Assembly (NCBI RefSeq): GCF_017355405.1
Contig: NZ_CP061179.1
Location: 248,001 to 312,000 of the forward strand
DNA length: 64,000 nt
DNA from: Roseomonas haemaphysalidis
GTDB lineage: Bacteria > Pseudomonadota > Alphaproteobacteria > Acetobacterales > Acetobacteraceae
Direction of reading: 5' to 3'
Part shown: positions 18,221 through 27,617 of the stretch, piece by piece
How the letters are laid out: each line of letters begins with the position of its first letter
Numbering within the stretch: the stretch's first letter is position 1
Made by a program: the position numbers and the translations under genes
The notes under the pieces: model-generated
Database searches by the model: none
What the model saw: only the letters and a program-made list of their open reading frames with translations
Told to the model about the DNA's origin: nothing

Positions 18221-19353
18221 AGCGTCCCTTCGGGTATTTCGTCCACCACCAGGGGCGCGGCCACGCGGAACGCTGCGCCGCCATTGCCCACGCCCTGCCG
18301 GCCGACCGGCCGCTGGTGATCTTCTGCGCGCGCGACGACATCTTTCCCGTCCTGCCGCCACAGGCCCGGGTGGTGGTCATTCCCTCGCTATTCGAGCCGC
18401 GCGGCGACGAGGTGAACACCATGGACCACCTGCCGACGCCGGACACGCTGCATTGCGCGCCGCTCGGCTGGCCCGGCATCCGCCGCGCCATGGCCGTGCT
18501 CGCCGGCTGGTTCGACGAGGCGAACCCTGCGCTGATGATCTGCGACGTGTCGGCCGAGATCGCCCAGCTGTGCCGCATCTGCTCCGTGCCGCACGTCAAG
18601 GTCCTGCAGCATGGCGACCGGGGAGATGCCGGGCACCAGGCCGCCTATGACGGCGCCGCCGGGCTGCTGGCACCGTTCCACGGCGCGCTGGCGCAACCGG
18701 AATGGACGGCGGCGATGCGCGCCCGCACCTGCTTCGCCGGGGGCCTGGGCATCGACACCCGCGTGGCCGACCGCCTGGAAGCCCGCCGCAGGCTCGGCAT
18801 CGATGCCGCGGAGGAGATGATCCTGGTGATGGCCGGCGGCGGCGGCAGCGGCTTCGCGCAGGCGCCGCTCGGCGTCGGGGCCCGTAGCCGTTCGGACGCG
18901 CGCTGGATCACCATCGGCCCGGTGGAACGCGACTGGCACGCGACCGAGCCGGCGAATATCGAGCACCGCGGCTGGGTGTCCGGCGCCGGCGACTACGTCG
19001 CCGCCGCCGACATCGTCATCGCCTCGACCGGCAACACCACCTGCGGGCAGGTGCTGGCGGCCGCCCGGCCGTGGCTCGCGGTGCCGGAATGGCGGTACTT
19101 CGACGAGCAGCACCGCAAGGCGGAAGCGCTAGCCGCCGCCGGTCTGGCCTGTGTCCGCCCGCACCTGCCATCCTCGGCCGACGCTTGGCGGCAGGCCCTG
19201 GCTGACACGCTGGCCGGCCACCGCCCGGACGCGCAGCGCCTGATGATCGAGCCGGAGCCCGCCCTGATCGCCGGCGCATGGCTGGAACGCCTGGCCGAAA
19301 CCCTTTGGCCGGTCCCGGCCACCACCACCCCCTTGCCTCTGGAGCCTGCCTGA
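18217..19353 (+). CDS. glycosyltransferase of the GT28/MurG-like fold
   Basis: About 378 residues with a GT-B layout. The N-terminal segment GYFVHHQGRGHAERCAAIAH is the glycan-acceptor-side loop of MurG/GT28-like enzymes, and the C-terminal half has the nucleotide-binding pattern ILVMAGGGGSGFAQ and DIVIASTGNTTCGQVLAA. It starts by an ATGA overlap with the preceding gene, so translation is coupled. The enzyme probably adds a sugar from an NDP-donor in the same pathway as the sucrose-phosphate synthase-like protein. Acceptor and donor are unknown. Confidence 0.82.
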   Translation: MKRPFGYFVHHQGRGHAERCAAIAHALPADRPLVIFCARDDIFPVLPPQARVVVIPSLFEPRGDEVNTMDHLPTPDTLHCAPLGWPGIRRAMAVLAGWFDEANPALMICDVSAEIAQLCRICSVPHVKVLQHGDRGDAGHQAAYDGAAGLLAPFHGALAQPEWTAAMRARTCFAGGLGIDTRVADRLEARRRLGIDAAEEMILVMAGGGGSGFAQAPLGVGARSRSDARWITIGPVERDWHATEPANIEHRGWVSGAGDYVAAADIVIASTGNTTCGQVLAAARPWLAVPEWRYFDEQHRKAEALAAAGLACVRPHLPSSADAWRQALADTLAGHRPDAQRLMIEPEPALIAGAWLERLAETLWPVPATTTPLPLEPA

Positions 19354-19355
19354 CC

Positions 19356-20279
19356 ATGCACAGCGTTTCGATCGTGACCCTGGCCGGCGGACGGCCGGAG
19401 CACCTCTGCAACCTCGTGCTCGGCATCGCGCAACAAAGCCAGCTTCCGGTCGAGCTGATCGTGGGCGTGATGCAGGATGCGCCCTACGTGCTGCCGGACG
19501 CGCCCTTTCCCATCCGCCAGATGCCCGTGGAGGGTGGCACGCTGCCGTTGGCCGCCGCGCGCAACGCCGCCGCCCGCGCGGCGACCGGCGACGTGCTGGT
19601 TTTTCTGGACATGGACTGCATCCCGGCGCCCGGGCTGGTGGCCGACTACGCGGCGGCCCTGCAGGAACTGGACGGGCTGCTGATGGGCGAGGTGATGTAC
19701 CTGCCCGGCGGTGCCACGGCGGGCGGCCTGGACTTCGACGGCTTCGCCCGGGTCGCCGTGCGCCATTCCGACCGGCGCGGCCCGCCGCCCCAGGGCATCG
19801 AGCGCTGCGAGGACTACCGCTGCTTCTGGTCGCTGAACTTCGCCATGCGGCGCGACCGGTTCCTGGCCACCGGCGGCTTCGACGAGCGCTACGCCGGCTA
19901 TGGTGGCGAGGACACGGATTTCGGCAAGGGGCTGGATGGCCTGGGCGTGCCCATCGCATGGCTGAAGGGTGGCCTCGCCTACCATCAGTACCACCCGCAC
20001 CACATGCCGCCGGTGCACCACCTGGACAGCGTCGTTCGCAACGCGCAGCTGTTCGAAACCAAGTGGGGCTACCGGACCATGGGGCACTGGCTGCATGCCT
20101 TCCGCCTGATGGGGCTGATCGACGACGCGCCGGGCCGGCCCATCCGCATCCTGCGCCGCCCGGGGCCGGATGACCTGGCACTGACCGGTCAGCAAAGTGA
20201 CCAGCCCTACGCCAATACCGCCCGCGTGATCCGCCTGCTGGAACAGCGCCAGGCCGCCGCGGCGCCGATCTCGGCGTGA
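19356..20279 (+). CDS. family 2 glycosyltransferase
   Basis: About 307 residues with a GT-A fold. It starts HSVSIVTLAGGRPEHLCNLV, has the donor-binding acidic motif VFLDMDCIPAPGLV, and the acceptor/galactosyltransferase-like segment GGFDERYAGYGGEDTDFGKG (the D-x-x-Y-x-G-x-x-E-D-x-D-F motif of chondroitin-polymerase or beta-1,4-galactosyltransferase C-terminal regions). Three bases separate it from the preceding stop, and GTGA overlaps the following gene. It probably adds Gal, GlcNAc or similar in the same glycan. Confidence 0.87.
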   Translation: MHSVSIVTLAGGRPEHLCNLVLGIAQQSQLPVELIVGVMQDAPYVLPDAPFPIRQMPVEGGTLPLAAARNAAARAATGDVLVFLDMDCIPAPGLVADYAAALQELDGLLMGEVMYLPGGATAGGLDFDGFARVAVRHSDRRGPPPQGIERCEDYRCFWSLNFAMRRDRFLATGGFDERYAGYGGEDTDFGKGLDGLGVPIAWLKGGLAYHQYHPHHMPPVHHLDSVVRNAQLFETKWGYRTMGHWLHAFRLMGLIDDAPGRPIRILRRPGPDDLALTGQQSDQPYANTARVIRLLEQRQAAAAPISA

Positions 20280-21331
20280 GGATCGCCATTCTGGCGCATG
20301 TCCGCCAGCCGATCGCCGAACCGTTCATGGGCGGCATGGAGGCCCATAGCTGGAACCTCGCCGCCGGGCTGCGCGCGCGCGGGCACGAGGTGGTGCTGTT
20401 CGCCAGCGGCGACAGCGACGCGCGCTTCACCCTCGACCCCGTACTGCACGAGCACTACGAGCGGACCTTCCCCTGGGCCGAGCACAAGGGCAGCGCGCCG
20501 TTGATCGCGCATGTGGATGCCGGCTACGCGGGCGCCTGCGAGCGCATCGTGGCCGGCGACTTCGACGTGGTGCACAACAACAGCCTGCACCGCTTTCCGC
20601 TGCGGCTGGCCGCCGACCACGGCGTGCCCACCGTGACATCCCTGCACGTGCCGCCATTCGACGCACTGCACTGGTTCGTCAAGGCCAGCGACGCCCCGCG
20701 GCACCGGCTGACGGTCACCTCGGCCAGCCAGTTGCACGCCTGGTGGCCGGATGGCGCGCCGGCCGGCGCCGGGATCCTGCACAACGGCATTGACATCGCC
20801 GCCTGGCCGTTCACGCCGCAGGGCGATGGCAGCCTGGCATGGAGCGGCCGCATCACGGCCAACAAGGGCACGCACCTCGCGGTGCAGGCGGCGCGGCGGG
20901 CCGGGCTTTCGCTGACGCTGTACGGCGCGATCGAGGAGCAATCCTACTGGGAAGCCGAGGTCGCGCCGTGGCTCGGCGAGCGCATCCGCTACGGCGGCCA
21001 TCTCGGCGGCACGGAGCTGGCGGAGGCGATGGGACGGGCCTCGGCCTTTCTGTTCACGCCGTGCTGGGACGAGCCCTTCGGGCTGGTGGCCGCCGAGGCC
21101 ATGGCCTGCGGCCTGCCGGTGGCCAGCACGGACATGGGCGCGGCGCGCGAGGTGATCGCCGAAGCCGGTGTATTCGTGCCCCCCGGCGACGTGGCGGCCC
21201 TGGCCGACGCCCTGCCTGCGGCCCTGGCCATTCCCCGCCACGTGCCCCACGCGCGGGCATCCGGCATGTTCGCCCGCGACCTTTGGCTCGACCGGTGCGA
21301 AGCGCTGTACGATGAGGTCGTCGCCGCCTAG
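20276..21331 (+). CDS. family 4 glycosyltransferase
   Basis: About 351 residues. The N-terminal [20 protein letters not shown] contains the glycine loop of GT4 enzymes, followed by [13 protein letters not shown] at the domain junction and the donor signature [20 protein letters not shown]. The start is GTG overlapping the previous stop (GTGA). It is the last gene of the operon and converges on cyoD across 148 bp of featureless, GC-rich DNA. With the other three genes it would build an oligosaccharide or glycolipid head group, though no acceptor gene is visible. Confidence 0.88.
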   Translation: MRIAILAHVRQPIAEPFMGGMEAHSWNLAAGLRARGHEVVLFASGDSDARFTLDPVLHEHYERTFPWAEHKGSAPLIAHVDAGYAGACERIVAGDFDVVHNNSLHRFPLRLAADHGVPTVTSLHVPPFDALHWFVKASDAPRHRLTVTSASQLHAWWPDGAPAGAGILHNGIDIAAWPFTPQGDGSLAWSGRITANKGTHLAVQAARRAGLSLTLYGAIEEQSYWEAEVAPWLGERIRYGGHLGGTELAEAMGRASAFLFTPCWDEPFGLVAAEAMACGLPVASTDMGAAREVIAEAGVFVPPGDVAALADALPAALAIPRHVPHARASGMFARDLWLDRCEALYDEVVAA

Positions 21332-21479
21332 GTGATGCGCCGCGCCGTCCGCGCTGCCGCCTGCGCGCCGCCCGGTCCAGAAGGCCACCGGGAGGCGCGC
21401 GGGCCGTGACCGCGTTGCGCACAGCCTGAGCCTATCCAGAAACACCTGATGCGGCGAGCCGCAGCCGGCAGGGCGAAGG

Positions 21480-21791
21480 CTACATCATCCGGTGGTGCAG
21501 GTTGAACAGCACCACCAGCGTGCCGCCGACCATCAGCAGAATGATCAGCGAGGAAAACAGCAGGAGCAGCAGGTCGGGGCGGGCGTTCCGCTTCAGGTCG
21601 ATGTGCAGGAAGCATCGGAAATGCACCAGCATCTGCACCAGACCGAGGCCAAGCACCGTGAAAAAAGCGGCCCGGCCTGACATCCACTGCAACCAGACCA
21701 GGGCAAAGGCCGCGCAGGTCAGCATCAGGGCCAGCAGATAGCCGGTGACGTAGAGCAGCGTCTCCGTCCGCTCCAGGCGCGGCGACGTCAT
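21480..21791 (-). CDS. cyoD: cytochrome bo3 quinol oxidase subunit IV
   Basis: 103 residues with three transmembrane segments (YVTGYLLALMLTCAAFALVW; FFTVLGLGLVQMLVHFRCFL; LLLLLFSSLIILLMVGGTLV) and the conserved turn HFRCFLHIDL. The subunit helps assemble copper and stabilise subunit I of the bo3 terminal oxidase in the inner membrane. It is the last gene of the leftward operon and overlaps the upstream cyoC stop by 4 bp. No cyoE (heme O synthase) follows; after it the DNA converges with the glycosyltransferase operon. Confidence 0.95.
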   Translation of the reverse strand: MTSPRLERTETLLYVTGYLLALMLTCAAFALVWLQWMSGRAAFFTVLGLGLVQMLVHFRCFLHIDLKRNARPDLLLLLFSSLIILLMVGGTLVVLFNLHHRMM

Positions 21792-22435
21792 GGCGTGCCC
21801 CCCGGCGGGATCAGCGCCTGCAGGTAGACGACGGAAAAGATCGCGATCCAGACGATGTCGAGGAAGTGCCAGAACAGTGACAGCCGCACCAGGTTGACCT
21901 TCACCTTCTCGTCCTTTCCCAGCAGAGCGAGCTGAGCCAGCATCACCAGCAACCAGACGATGCCGGCGGCGACGTGCAGGCCGTGCATGCCCACCAGAAC
22001 ATGGAACGCCGACAGAAACCCGCTGCGGCCGGCCGTCGCGCCATCCGCCGCCATGCCCACGAAGTCATTCACCTCCATCGCCATGAAGGCCAGTCCGAGG
22101 GCAAGCGTTGCCAGCAGCCACAGCACCAGCCGGCGGGATCGGTGGTCGCGCTTCAGCGCGATGGACGCCATGCCGAAGGTGAAGGAGGAGGTGAGCAGGA
22201 TCAGCGTTTCCGCGAAGGCCGGACCGATCTTGGCCACGTCCGCGGCACCGGGCCCGCCCGCGGTGGCACCCAGCATCGTGCCGTAGATGGCGAACAGCAG
22301 CGCGAAGACCACCGCGTCGCTCATCAGGAAGATCCAGAACCCGAAGACGTCGCTTTCCGCGTGCTGGCTGGTGTCGCGCGGGTCGTTGGCGAGGTTCAGG
22401 CCGACATGGCGGCGTTCCGCCCCTAGGACATCCAT
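21788..22435 (-). CDS. cyoC: cytochrome bo3 quinol oxidase subunit III
   Basis: 215 residues with five transmembrane helices, among them FGFWIFLMSDAVVFALLFAI and the FHVLVGMHGLHVAAGIVWLL segment with its glycine-histidine pattern. Length equals E. coli CyoC (204) plus a few residues. The start MDVLGAERR lies inside the last codons of cyoB (TGGATGTCCTAG), giving a 13-bp overlap. Members of this family stabilise the proton-pumping core and have no redox centres. Confidence 0.94.
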   Translation of the reverse strand: MDVLGAERRHVGLNLANDPRDTSQHAESDVFGFWIFLMSDAVVFALLFAIYGTMLGATAGGPGAADVAKIGPAFAETLILLTSSFTFGMASIALKRDHRSRRLVLWLLATLALGLAFMAMEVNDFVGMAADGATAGRSGFLSAFHVLVGMHGLHVAAGIVWLLVMLAQLALLGKDEKVKVNLVRLSLFWHFLDIVWIAIFSVVYLQALIPPGGTP

Positions 22436-24510
22436 TTGGCGAGCCCCCGGTTCTGCGTCGTTGTTTCGAGCTGGCGCGGCACCGGGTGGGCGGCCGCGGC
22501 GCGGGCCAGCCAGCGCCGGTCCACCGCCTCGACCTCCGCGGCTGGAATGATGCGCGTCACGTCGCGCATGAAGGAGCGCAAGATGACGACGGCCAGCACG
22601 GCGGCCCCGAACAGCGCGGCCATCCACCAGATGCGCCACACCAGCCCGAAGCAGCAGGTGGCCGCGGCGATGCCGATCAACACGCCGCAGGCGCTGGGCT
22701 TCGGCATCTCGATGTCGTGGTAATGGTCGGCCGGGCGGTAGGCCCCGTGGTTGCGCTTGCGCCAGTAGAAGGGGTCGAGGTTGCCGACCTGCGGGATGGT
22801 GGCGAAGTTCCATTCCGGCGGCGGTGCGGATACCGACCATTCCAGGCCGCGCGCGTCCCAGGGGTCGCCCACCGGCACGGCATAGGCATGGCGGCGGCGG
22901 ATCGAAACGACCAGCTGCACGAACAGCGACATCAGGCCGGCGAGCAGCAGCAGCGCGCCCAGTAGGGCGGCGAACAGCCAGGGGCGGAAGGCGGGGTCGA
23001 ACACCTGCTGCGTGCGCCGCGCCATGCCGGCCGCGCCCAGCACGTAGAGCGGGAAGAAGGCCAGGTAGAAGCCGCCGATCCAGCAGCCGGCGCTGATCCA
23101 GCCCCAACGCTCGTCCAGGCGGAAGCCGAAGGCCTTGGGAAACCAGAACATGTAGCCGGCGAGCATGCCGTACAGCAGGCCGGGGATCAGCATGTTGTGG
23201 AAATGCGCCACCAGGAACACCGTGTTGTGCACCATGAAATCCAGCGGCGGCGTGGCCAGGATGATGCCGGTGAAGCCACCGATCACAAAGGTCATCATGA
23301 AGGCGATCGACAGCACCATGGGCGGCGTGAAGCGGACCTCGCCACGGAACATGGTCCAGATCCAGTCATAGATCTTGACGCCCGTGGGCACGCCGATGGT
23401 CATGGTGGCGATGCCGAAAGCGGCGTTGACGCTGGCGCTCTGCCCCATGGTGAAGAAGTGGTGCAGCCACACGGTGAAGGACAGCACCGCGATGGCCATG
23501 GTCGCCAGCACCAGCGACTTGTAGCCGTAGAGTTCCTTGGAGGAGAAGGCGGAGATGACCTCGGAATATACGCCAAAGGCCGGCAGGATCAGGATGTAGA
23601 CCTCCGGGTGGCCGAACAGCCAGAACAGGTTGACGTAGTTCATCATGTTGCCACCGAGATCGTCGGTGAAGAAGTGCATGCCCATGTATCGGTCGGCGGC
23701 GAGCAGCAGGGTGGCGACCGTCAGCGGCGGCATGGCGAAGATCATCAGGATGGCGGTGCAGAGCGAGGTCCAGCAGAACATCGGCATCCGCAGGAAGTGC
23801 AGGCCCGGCGCGCGGAACTTATAGATGGTGCAGGCGACGTTGATGCCCACCGTCATGGAGCCCAGCGAGGACAGCGTCACCGCCCAGATCCAGTAGTCCG
23901 GCCCCGGCCCGCCGCTGTAGGCCAGCTCGGTATAAGGCGGATAGCCGCTCCAGCCGCCGGTGGAGAACGCACCCACCACCAGGGACACCATCATCAGCCC
24001 CGCCCCCCCCGCCGTGAGCCAGAAGCCCACCGAGTTGAGGTAAGGAAAGGCCATGTCGCGCGAGCCGATCTGCAATGGCATCACGTAGTTGATCAGGCCG
24101 GTGAGGAACGGCATTGCCATGAAGAAGATCATGATGGAGCCGTGCGTGCTGAACAGCTGCGCGAAATGCTCTGGCTGCACGATGCCCGGTGCATTGACCG
24201 CCATGGACTGATGCACGCGCATCAGCACCGCCTCGATCAGCGCCCGCAGCAGCATCACCCCGGCCAGGGCGACGTACATGATGCCGATCTTCTTGTGGTC
24301 CAGGCTGGTGAACCATTCGGTCCACAGGTACCGCCAGGCCCGCAGCCAGGTGATCACCACGATAGCCCCGGCGGCGCCGAGGATCACGGCGGCCCCGGCG
24401 CCGGCGCCGATGATCTCGCTCAGGCTCGGGTCCTGCCAGGCACGGACAAAGGGCAGCGCCCCCCAGCTCAGCTTGCCGAACAGGATCTGCCAGATGTCGG
24501 TGTCAGTCAT
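22423..24510 (-). CDS. cyoB: cytochrome bo3 quinol oxidase subunit I
   Basis: A 695-residue heme-copper oxidase subunit with 12-15 transmembrane helices that reduces O2 to water and pumps protons. Ligand motifs are present: LFSTHGSIMIFFMAMP with the first heme histidine, GHPEVYILILPAFGVYSEVI with the His-Tyr copper-B cross-link, VWLHHFFTMG with the two further CuB histidines, and VAHFHNML with heme b and o3 ligands. Length is close to E. coli CyoB (663), with an extended C-terminus. It overlaps cyoA and cyoC, so all subunits are translationally coupled. Electrons come from ubiquinol, not cytochrome c, as the partner CyoA lacks copper A. Confidence 0.97.
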   Translation of the reverse strand: MTDTDIWQILFGKLSWGALPFVRAWQDPSLSEIIGAGAGAAVILGAAGAIVVITWLRAWRYLWTEWFTSLDHKKIGIMYVALAGVMLLRALIEAVLMRVHQSMAVNAPGIVQPEHFAQLFSTHGSIMIFFMAMPFLTGLINYVMPLQIGSRDMAFPYLNSVGFWLTAGGAGLMMVSLVVGAFSTGGWSGYPPYTELAYSGGPGPDYWIWAVTLSSLGSMTVGINVACTIYKFRAPGLHFLRMPMFCWTSLCTAILMIFAMPPLTVATLLLAADRYMGMHFFTDDLGGNMMNYVNLFWLFGHPEVYILILPAFGVYSEVISAFSSKELYGYKSLVLATMAIAVLSFTVWLHHFFTMGQSASVNAAFGIATMTIGVPTGVKIYDWIWTMFRGEVRFTPPMVLSIAFMMTFVIGGFTGIILATPPLDFMVHNTVFLVAHFHNMLIPGLLYGMLAGYMFWFPKAFGFRLDERWGWISAGCWIGGFYLAFFPLYVLGAAGMARRTQQVFDPAFRPWLFAALLGALLLLAGLMSLFVQLVVSIRRRHAYAVPVGDPWDARGLEWSVSAPPPEWNFATIPQVGNLDPFYWRKRNHGAYRPADHYHDIEMPKPSACGVLIGIAAATCCFGLVWRIWWMAALFGAAVLAVVILRSFMRDVTRIIPAAEVEAVDRRWLARAAAAHPVPRQLETTTQNRGLAKWMS

Positions 24511-25432
24511 GGTGTTGGGGCATGTCCTGGTGGGTGTCCATCGGCAAGGGGCGGGGCGGCAGGCGCTGCAGGTCCAGCGCGTGGCCGCTGGGCTGCTCCA
24601 GCGACAGGACGCGGTCAAACAATCCAGGTTCCACCGCCCCGAACAGCAGCGGGCGCGGCAGCACGGAACGTCGCGACAAGCCCTGGTATGCCGCCGCGTC
24701 CAGCCGCCCAGGCTGCGCCCGTGCCTCGGCCAGCCAGCGCGCGAAGCCCTCGCGGTCCAGCGACGCGACCTCGAACTTCTGCTGCTGGAAGCCCGCGCCG
24801 TTGAACTGCGTGTTCTCACCGCGGAAGCTGCCGGGCATGTCGGCCGCGAAGTTGAGCTGCGTGCGCATGCCGGCCATGGCGTAGATCTGACCCGCCAGCC
24901 GGGGCATCATCAGCGACTGCATCACCGTGGCGCTGGTCAGGTCGAGGTGGACGGGCTGGCCGGCCGGGATGACCAGCCGGTTCACGCTGGCCACTCCCTG
25001 CTCGGGATAGATGAAGATCCATTTCCAGTCCGCCGCGATGGCCTGCACCGTGATGGCCTCGCCCGGCAGTGGCTTGTAGGGGTCCAGCCGGTGCGTGCTG
25101 CGCCACAGGAACACCGACAGCACGATCACGATCAGCACCGGCGGGATCCAGATGAAGCCTTCCAGCGGCCAGCTGAACCCCCATTGCGGCCGGTAGGCGT
25201 TGTGGGTGTTGGACAGGCGGTAGTGCCAGGCGATCAGCGGCACCAGCAGCAGCACCGGCACCACCACGAACAGCATGATCAGGCAGACCAGGACGAATTC
25301 GTCGCGGATGGCCGAGGCGATCGGGCCCGCGGGCGACAGGAAGCCCCGGTCCAGCACATCACAGCCGCCCAGCAGCAGCGCCGTGGCCAGCGCGCCGCAA
25401 CACCGCCCGGCGCGGGCGGAGCGCCCCGTCAT
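24503..25432 (-). CDS. cyoA: cytochrome bo3 quinol oxidase subunit II (lipoprotein)
   Basis: 309 residues. A lipoprotein signal with lipobox LLGGC sits near residue 21, followed by two transmembrane helices (FVLVCLIMLFVVVPVLLLVP; FIWIPPVLIVIVLSVFLW) and a periplasmic cupredoxin-like domain that lacks the copper-A C-x-x-x-C motif, as expected for quinol oxidases. YPEQGVASVNRLVIPAGQPV and GENTQFNGAGFQQQKFEV are family-typical. The start MTGRSARAG overlaps the stop of the GMC oxidoreductase gene by 4 bp (ATGA), so the dehydrogenase and the oxidase are made from one coupled message. Confidence 0.95.
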   Translation of the reverse strand: MTGRSARAGRCCGALATALLLGGCDVLDRGFLSPAGPIASAIRDEFVLVCLIMLFVVVPVLLLVPLIAWHYRLSNTHNAYRPQWGFSWPLEGFIWIPPVLIVIVLSVFLWRSTHRLDPYKPLPGEAITVQAIAADWKWIFIYPEQGVASVNRLVIPAGQPVHLDLTSATVMQSLMMPRLAGQIYAMAGMRTQLNFAADMPGSFRGENTQFNGAGFQQQKFEVASLDREGFARWLAEARAQPGRLDAAAYQGLSRRSVLPRPLLFGAVEPGLFDRVLSLEQPSGHALDLQRLPPRPLPMDTHQDMPQHHD

Positions 25433-27012
25433 GCCCAGCGGCCGGCGATGACGTCGGCCACCCGCAAGGCGTTGGCGATGATGGTCAGCGTCGGGTTCAC
25501 GGCGCCGATGGACGGAAAGAAGCTGGCATCCGTCACGTAAAGGTTGTCGATGCCGTGGGCCTTGCAATCCAGGTCCAGCACGGATGCCGCCGGGTCCTCG
25601 CCGAAGACCAGGGTGCCGGACTGGTGGGCAGTGCCACCGATCGGCGTGTTCTTGCCCAGGTACAGGGTGCGGTTGAACAGGTGGGGGTGGATGTCGGTCT
25701 TGTCGCAGATCTGCCGCAGGGTTTCGCGCAGCAGGTGATGCGCCTGCATATTGGTGGGCGTCAGGTCCAGATGCACCTGCCCGTCGCGGTAGAAGATACG
25801 GTTTTCCTGGCGCGGCAGGTCTTCCGACGTCAGCCAGAAGTCGATCGAATGTTCCGCGATCCAGCCGAAGGGCTTTTCCGGCAGCCATTGCAGGAAGCTT
25901 GGCAGCCCCTCCGCCTCGATCTGCGTGCCGTCCGACTTGCCGACCATCTGGATATGGCCGAGCGGAAAGTCATGCGGGTTGGCGGGGCTGCGGTCATGCG
26001 CGTGGTAGAAGTCGTTCAGCCCCAGCGTCTTCTGGAATTCAGTCGGATTGGGGGCGCGGGAGATGGCCAGCACGGTCGCGTTGTTGTGCCGCATGTAGTT
26101 GCGCCCCACCTGCCCCGAGCGGTTGGCCAGCCCGTCCGGATGCGCATCGGTGGCCGAGCGCAGAAACAGCAGGGCCGAGGACAGCGCGCCGCAGGCCACC
26201 ACCACCAGGTCGCCCTGGATCACGTGCCGCTGCCCGTCCACCACGGTTTCCACCCCCGTCACGGTCCGCCCGGCCGGGTCGGTCAGCAGGCGTTCCACAT
26301 AGGCTTTGCGCAGCAGCGTCAGGTTCGGATGTTGCTTCAGGGCAGGGTCGACGCAGATGATCTGCGCGTCGGCCTTGCCGTTGGTCAGGCTGGGGTAGCC
26401 ATCGAACGGGTCGCAGCGCAGCAGGGGGGAATGCGGCGTGGCCGCGCCCGTTTCGTCCTGCTCCATCAGCCCGCCGATCGGCAGGTGGAACGGGTGCAGC
26501 CCCTCGCCGGCCAGGTCGTCCGCCAGTTGCTGGATGCGCGGCTCGTGGCGGATGGGGGGGTGGGCGTAGCCGCGCGGGGCGGGCGGCTCCGTGGGGTCCT
26601 CGCCGCGCTGGCCACGCACTTGGAACAGTTCCTCGGCCGCTTGGTAATACGGCTCGAAGGTGTCGTACTTGACCGGCCATTCCGGGGATACGCCATTCGG
26701 GTGGCGCACCGCGCCAAAATCCTCCTGCCGCAGCCGGAACAGCGCGGCGCCATAGACCTTGGAATTGCCACCCACGAAGTAGTGCAGCCCCGGATGGAAG
26801 TGGTCGCCGGAGGAGGAGGCCCAGGTTTCGGGCGCCTGATAGCGGCCCTCGGCGAACACCGCGCGGGTGTCCCAGTTTTCCCGCTCGCGCTTCAGGTAGT
26901 CGCCACGCTCGATCAGCAGGATGCGCTTGCCGCTTTGCGCCAGCTTCCAGGCCATGGTGCCGCCGCCCGGGCCAGAGCCGACGATCACCACGTCGTAGCG
27001 TTCCTGGATCAT
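25429..27012 (-). CDS. GMC-family FAD oxidoreductase at the head of the cyo operon
   Basis: 527 residues. The FAD motif is VVIVGSGPGGGTMAWKLAQS near the N-terminus, ending at LLIERG, and the C-terminal signature is SIGAVNPTLTIIANALRVAD with the active-site histidine in GGTAHQSGT. This is the pattern of glucose-methanol-choline oxidoreductases such as gluconate 2-dehydrogenase and related membrane-linked polyol or sugar-acid dehydrogenases, usually about 500-600 residues. No signal peptide is seen, so a periplasmic location would need another export route or a partner. Overlap with cyoA suggests that electrons pass to the ubiquinol pool for bo3. Substrate unknown. Confidence 0.9.
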   Translation of the reverse strand: MIQERYDVVIVGSGPGGGTMAWKLAQSGKRILLIERGDYLKRERENWDTRAVFAEGRYQAPETWASSSGDHFHPGLHYFVGGNSKVYGAALFRLRQEDFGAVRHPNGVSPEWPVKYDTFEPYYQAAEELFQVRGQRGEDPTEPPAPRGYAHPPIRHEPRIQQLADDLAGEGLHPFHLPIGGLMEQDETGAATPHSPLLRCDPFDGYPSLTNGKADAQIICVDPALKQHPNLTLLRKAYVERLLTDPAGRTVTGVETVVDGQRHVIQGDLVVVACGALSSALLFLRSATDAHPDGLANRSGQVGRNYMRHNNATVLAISRAPNPTEFQKTLGLNDFYHAHDRSPANPHDFPLGHIQMVGKSDGTQIEAEGLPSFLQWLPEKPFGWIAEHSIDFWLTSEDLPRQENRIFYRDGQVHLDLTPTNMQAHHLLRETLRQICDKTDIHPHLFNRTLYLGKNTPIGGTAHQSGTLVFGEDPAASVLDLDCKAHGIDNLYVTDASFFPSIGAVNPTLTIIANALRVADVIAGRWA

Positions 27013-27149
27013 GGCCGCGCCCCCGGTTTCATCGCTGCAAGAATGCCCGTGACCGCCCCGGCGTTCCATTCTGAAGTGTTTGTCACGTGCGGAACCCGGC
27101 ACCGCGGCGCGGCATTGTGAAAGCGAACCGTACCGGCAGCGCCCGTCCC

Positions 27150-27617
27150 ATGAGCCTCGATGACCTCGCCGTCCTTTTGTCGCGCTGCGCCCTGGTGCTG
27201 CTGTTTCTGCCGTTCAGCGCACTGGACAAGCTGCTGAACTTCCGTGGCGCCGTGACGCAGGCCAAGCAGGCGGTGGCCATGCCCGCCCTGGCGGGGGCGA
27301 TGGTGCTGCTCGGCCTGGCGACGGAAGTGCTGTGCTCTCTGTCGCTGCTGACCGGCGTGGCCGACCGGCTCGGTGCGGTGGTGCTGGCCGGCTACTGCGC
27401 CGTCACCGCGCTGCTGTTCAAGCGCTTCTGGGCGGCGCCGGATTTCCGCCTGCGCGGGCCCAGCCAGGGGCGGGACGTGTTCTGGGACTTCCTCAAGAAC
27501 ATCGCCCTGGCGGGCGCTCTGGTGGCCCTGGCGCTCAGCGGCGGCGTGGGGCTGCGAGGGCTGCTGGCCGACCCGCTGTCCTCCACCCATCCCTACCAGC
27601 ACCGGACCCTGCCATGA
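27150..27617 (+). CDS. DoxX/SURF4-like membrane protein
   Basis: About 155 residues with four transmembrane helices (CALVLLFLPFSALDKLLNF; ALAGAMVLLGLATEVLCSLSL; AVVLAGYCAVTALLFKRFW; IALAGALVALALSGGVGL). It matches the DoxX family, small inner-membrane proteins often found with redox or detoxification genes. The ATG chosen has no strong Shine-Dalgarno; a GTG 33 bp upstream is possible. It is divergent from the GMC/cyo operon over 137 bp and overlaps the cupin gene by 4 bp. Confidence 0.8.
   Translation: MSLDDLAVLLSRCALVLLFLPFSALDKLLNFRGAVTQAKQAVAMPALAGAMVLLGLATEVLCSLSLLTGVADRLGAVVLAGYCAVTALLFKRFWAAPDFRLRGPSQGRDVFWDFLKNIALAGALVALALSGGVGLRGLLADPLSSTHPYQHRTLP

Noticed and set aside
23197..24804. 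Long plus-strand open frame opposite cyoB and cyoA
   Set aside because: Antisense to strongly conserved oxidase genes; composition is histidine- and arginine-rich with no protein-like pattern.
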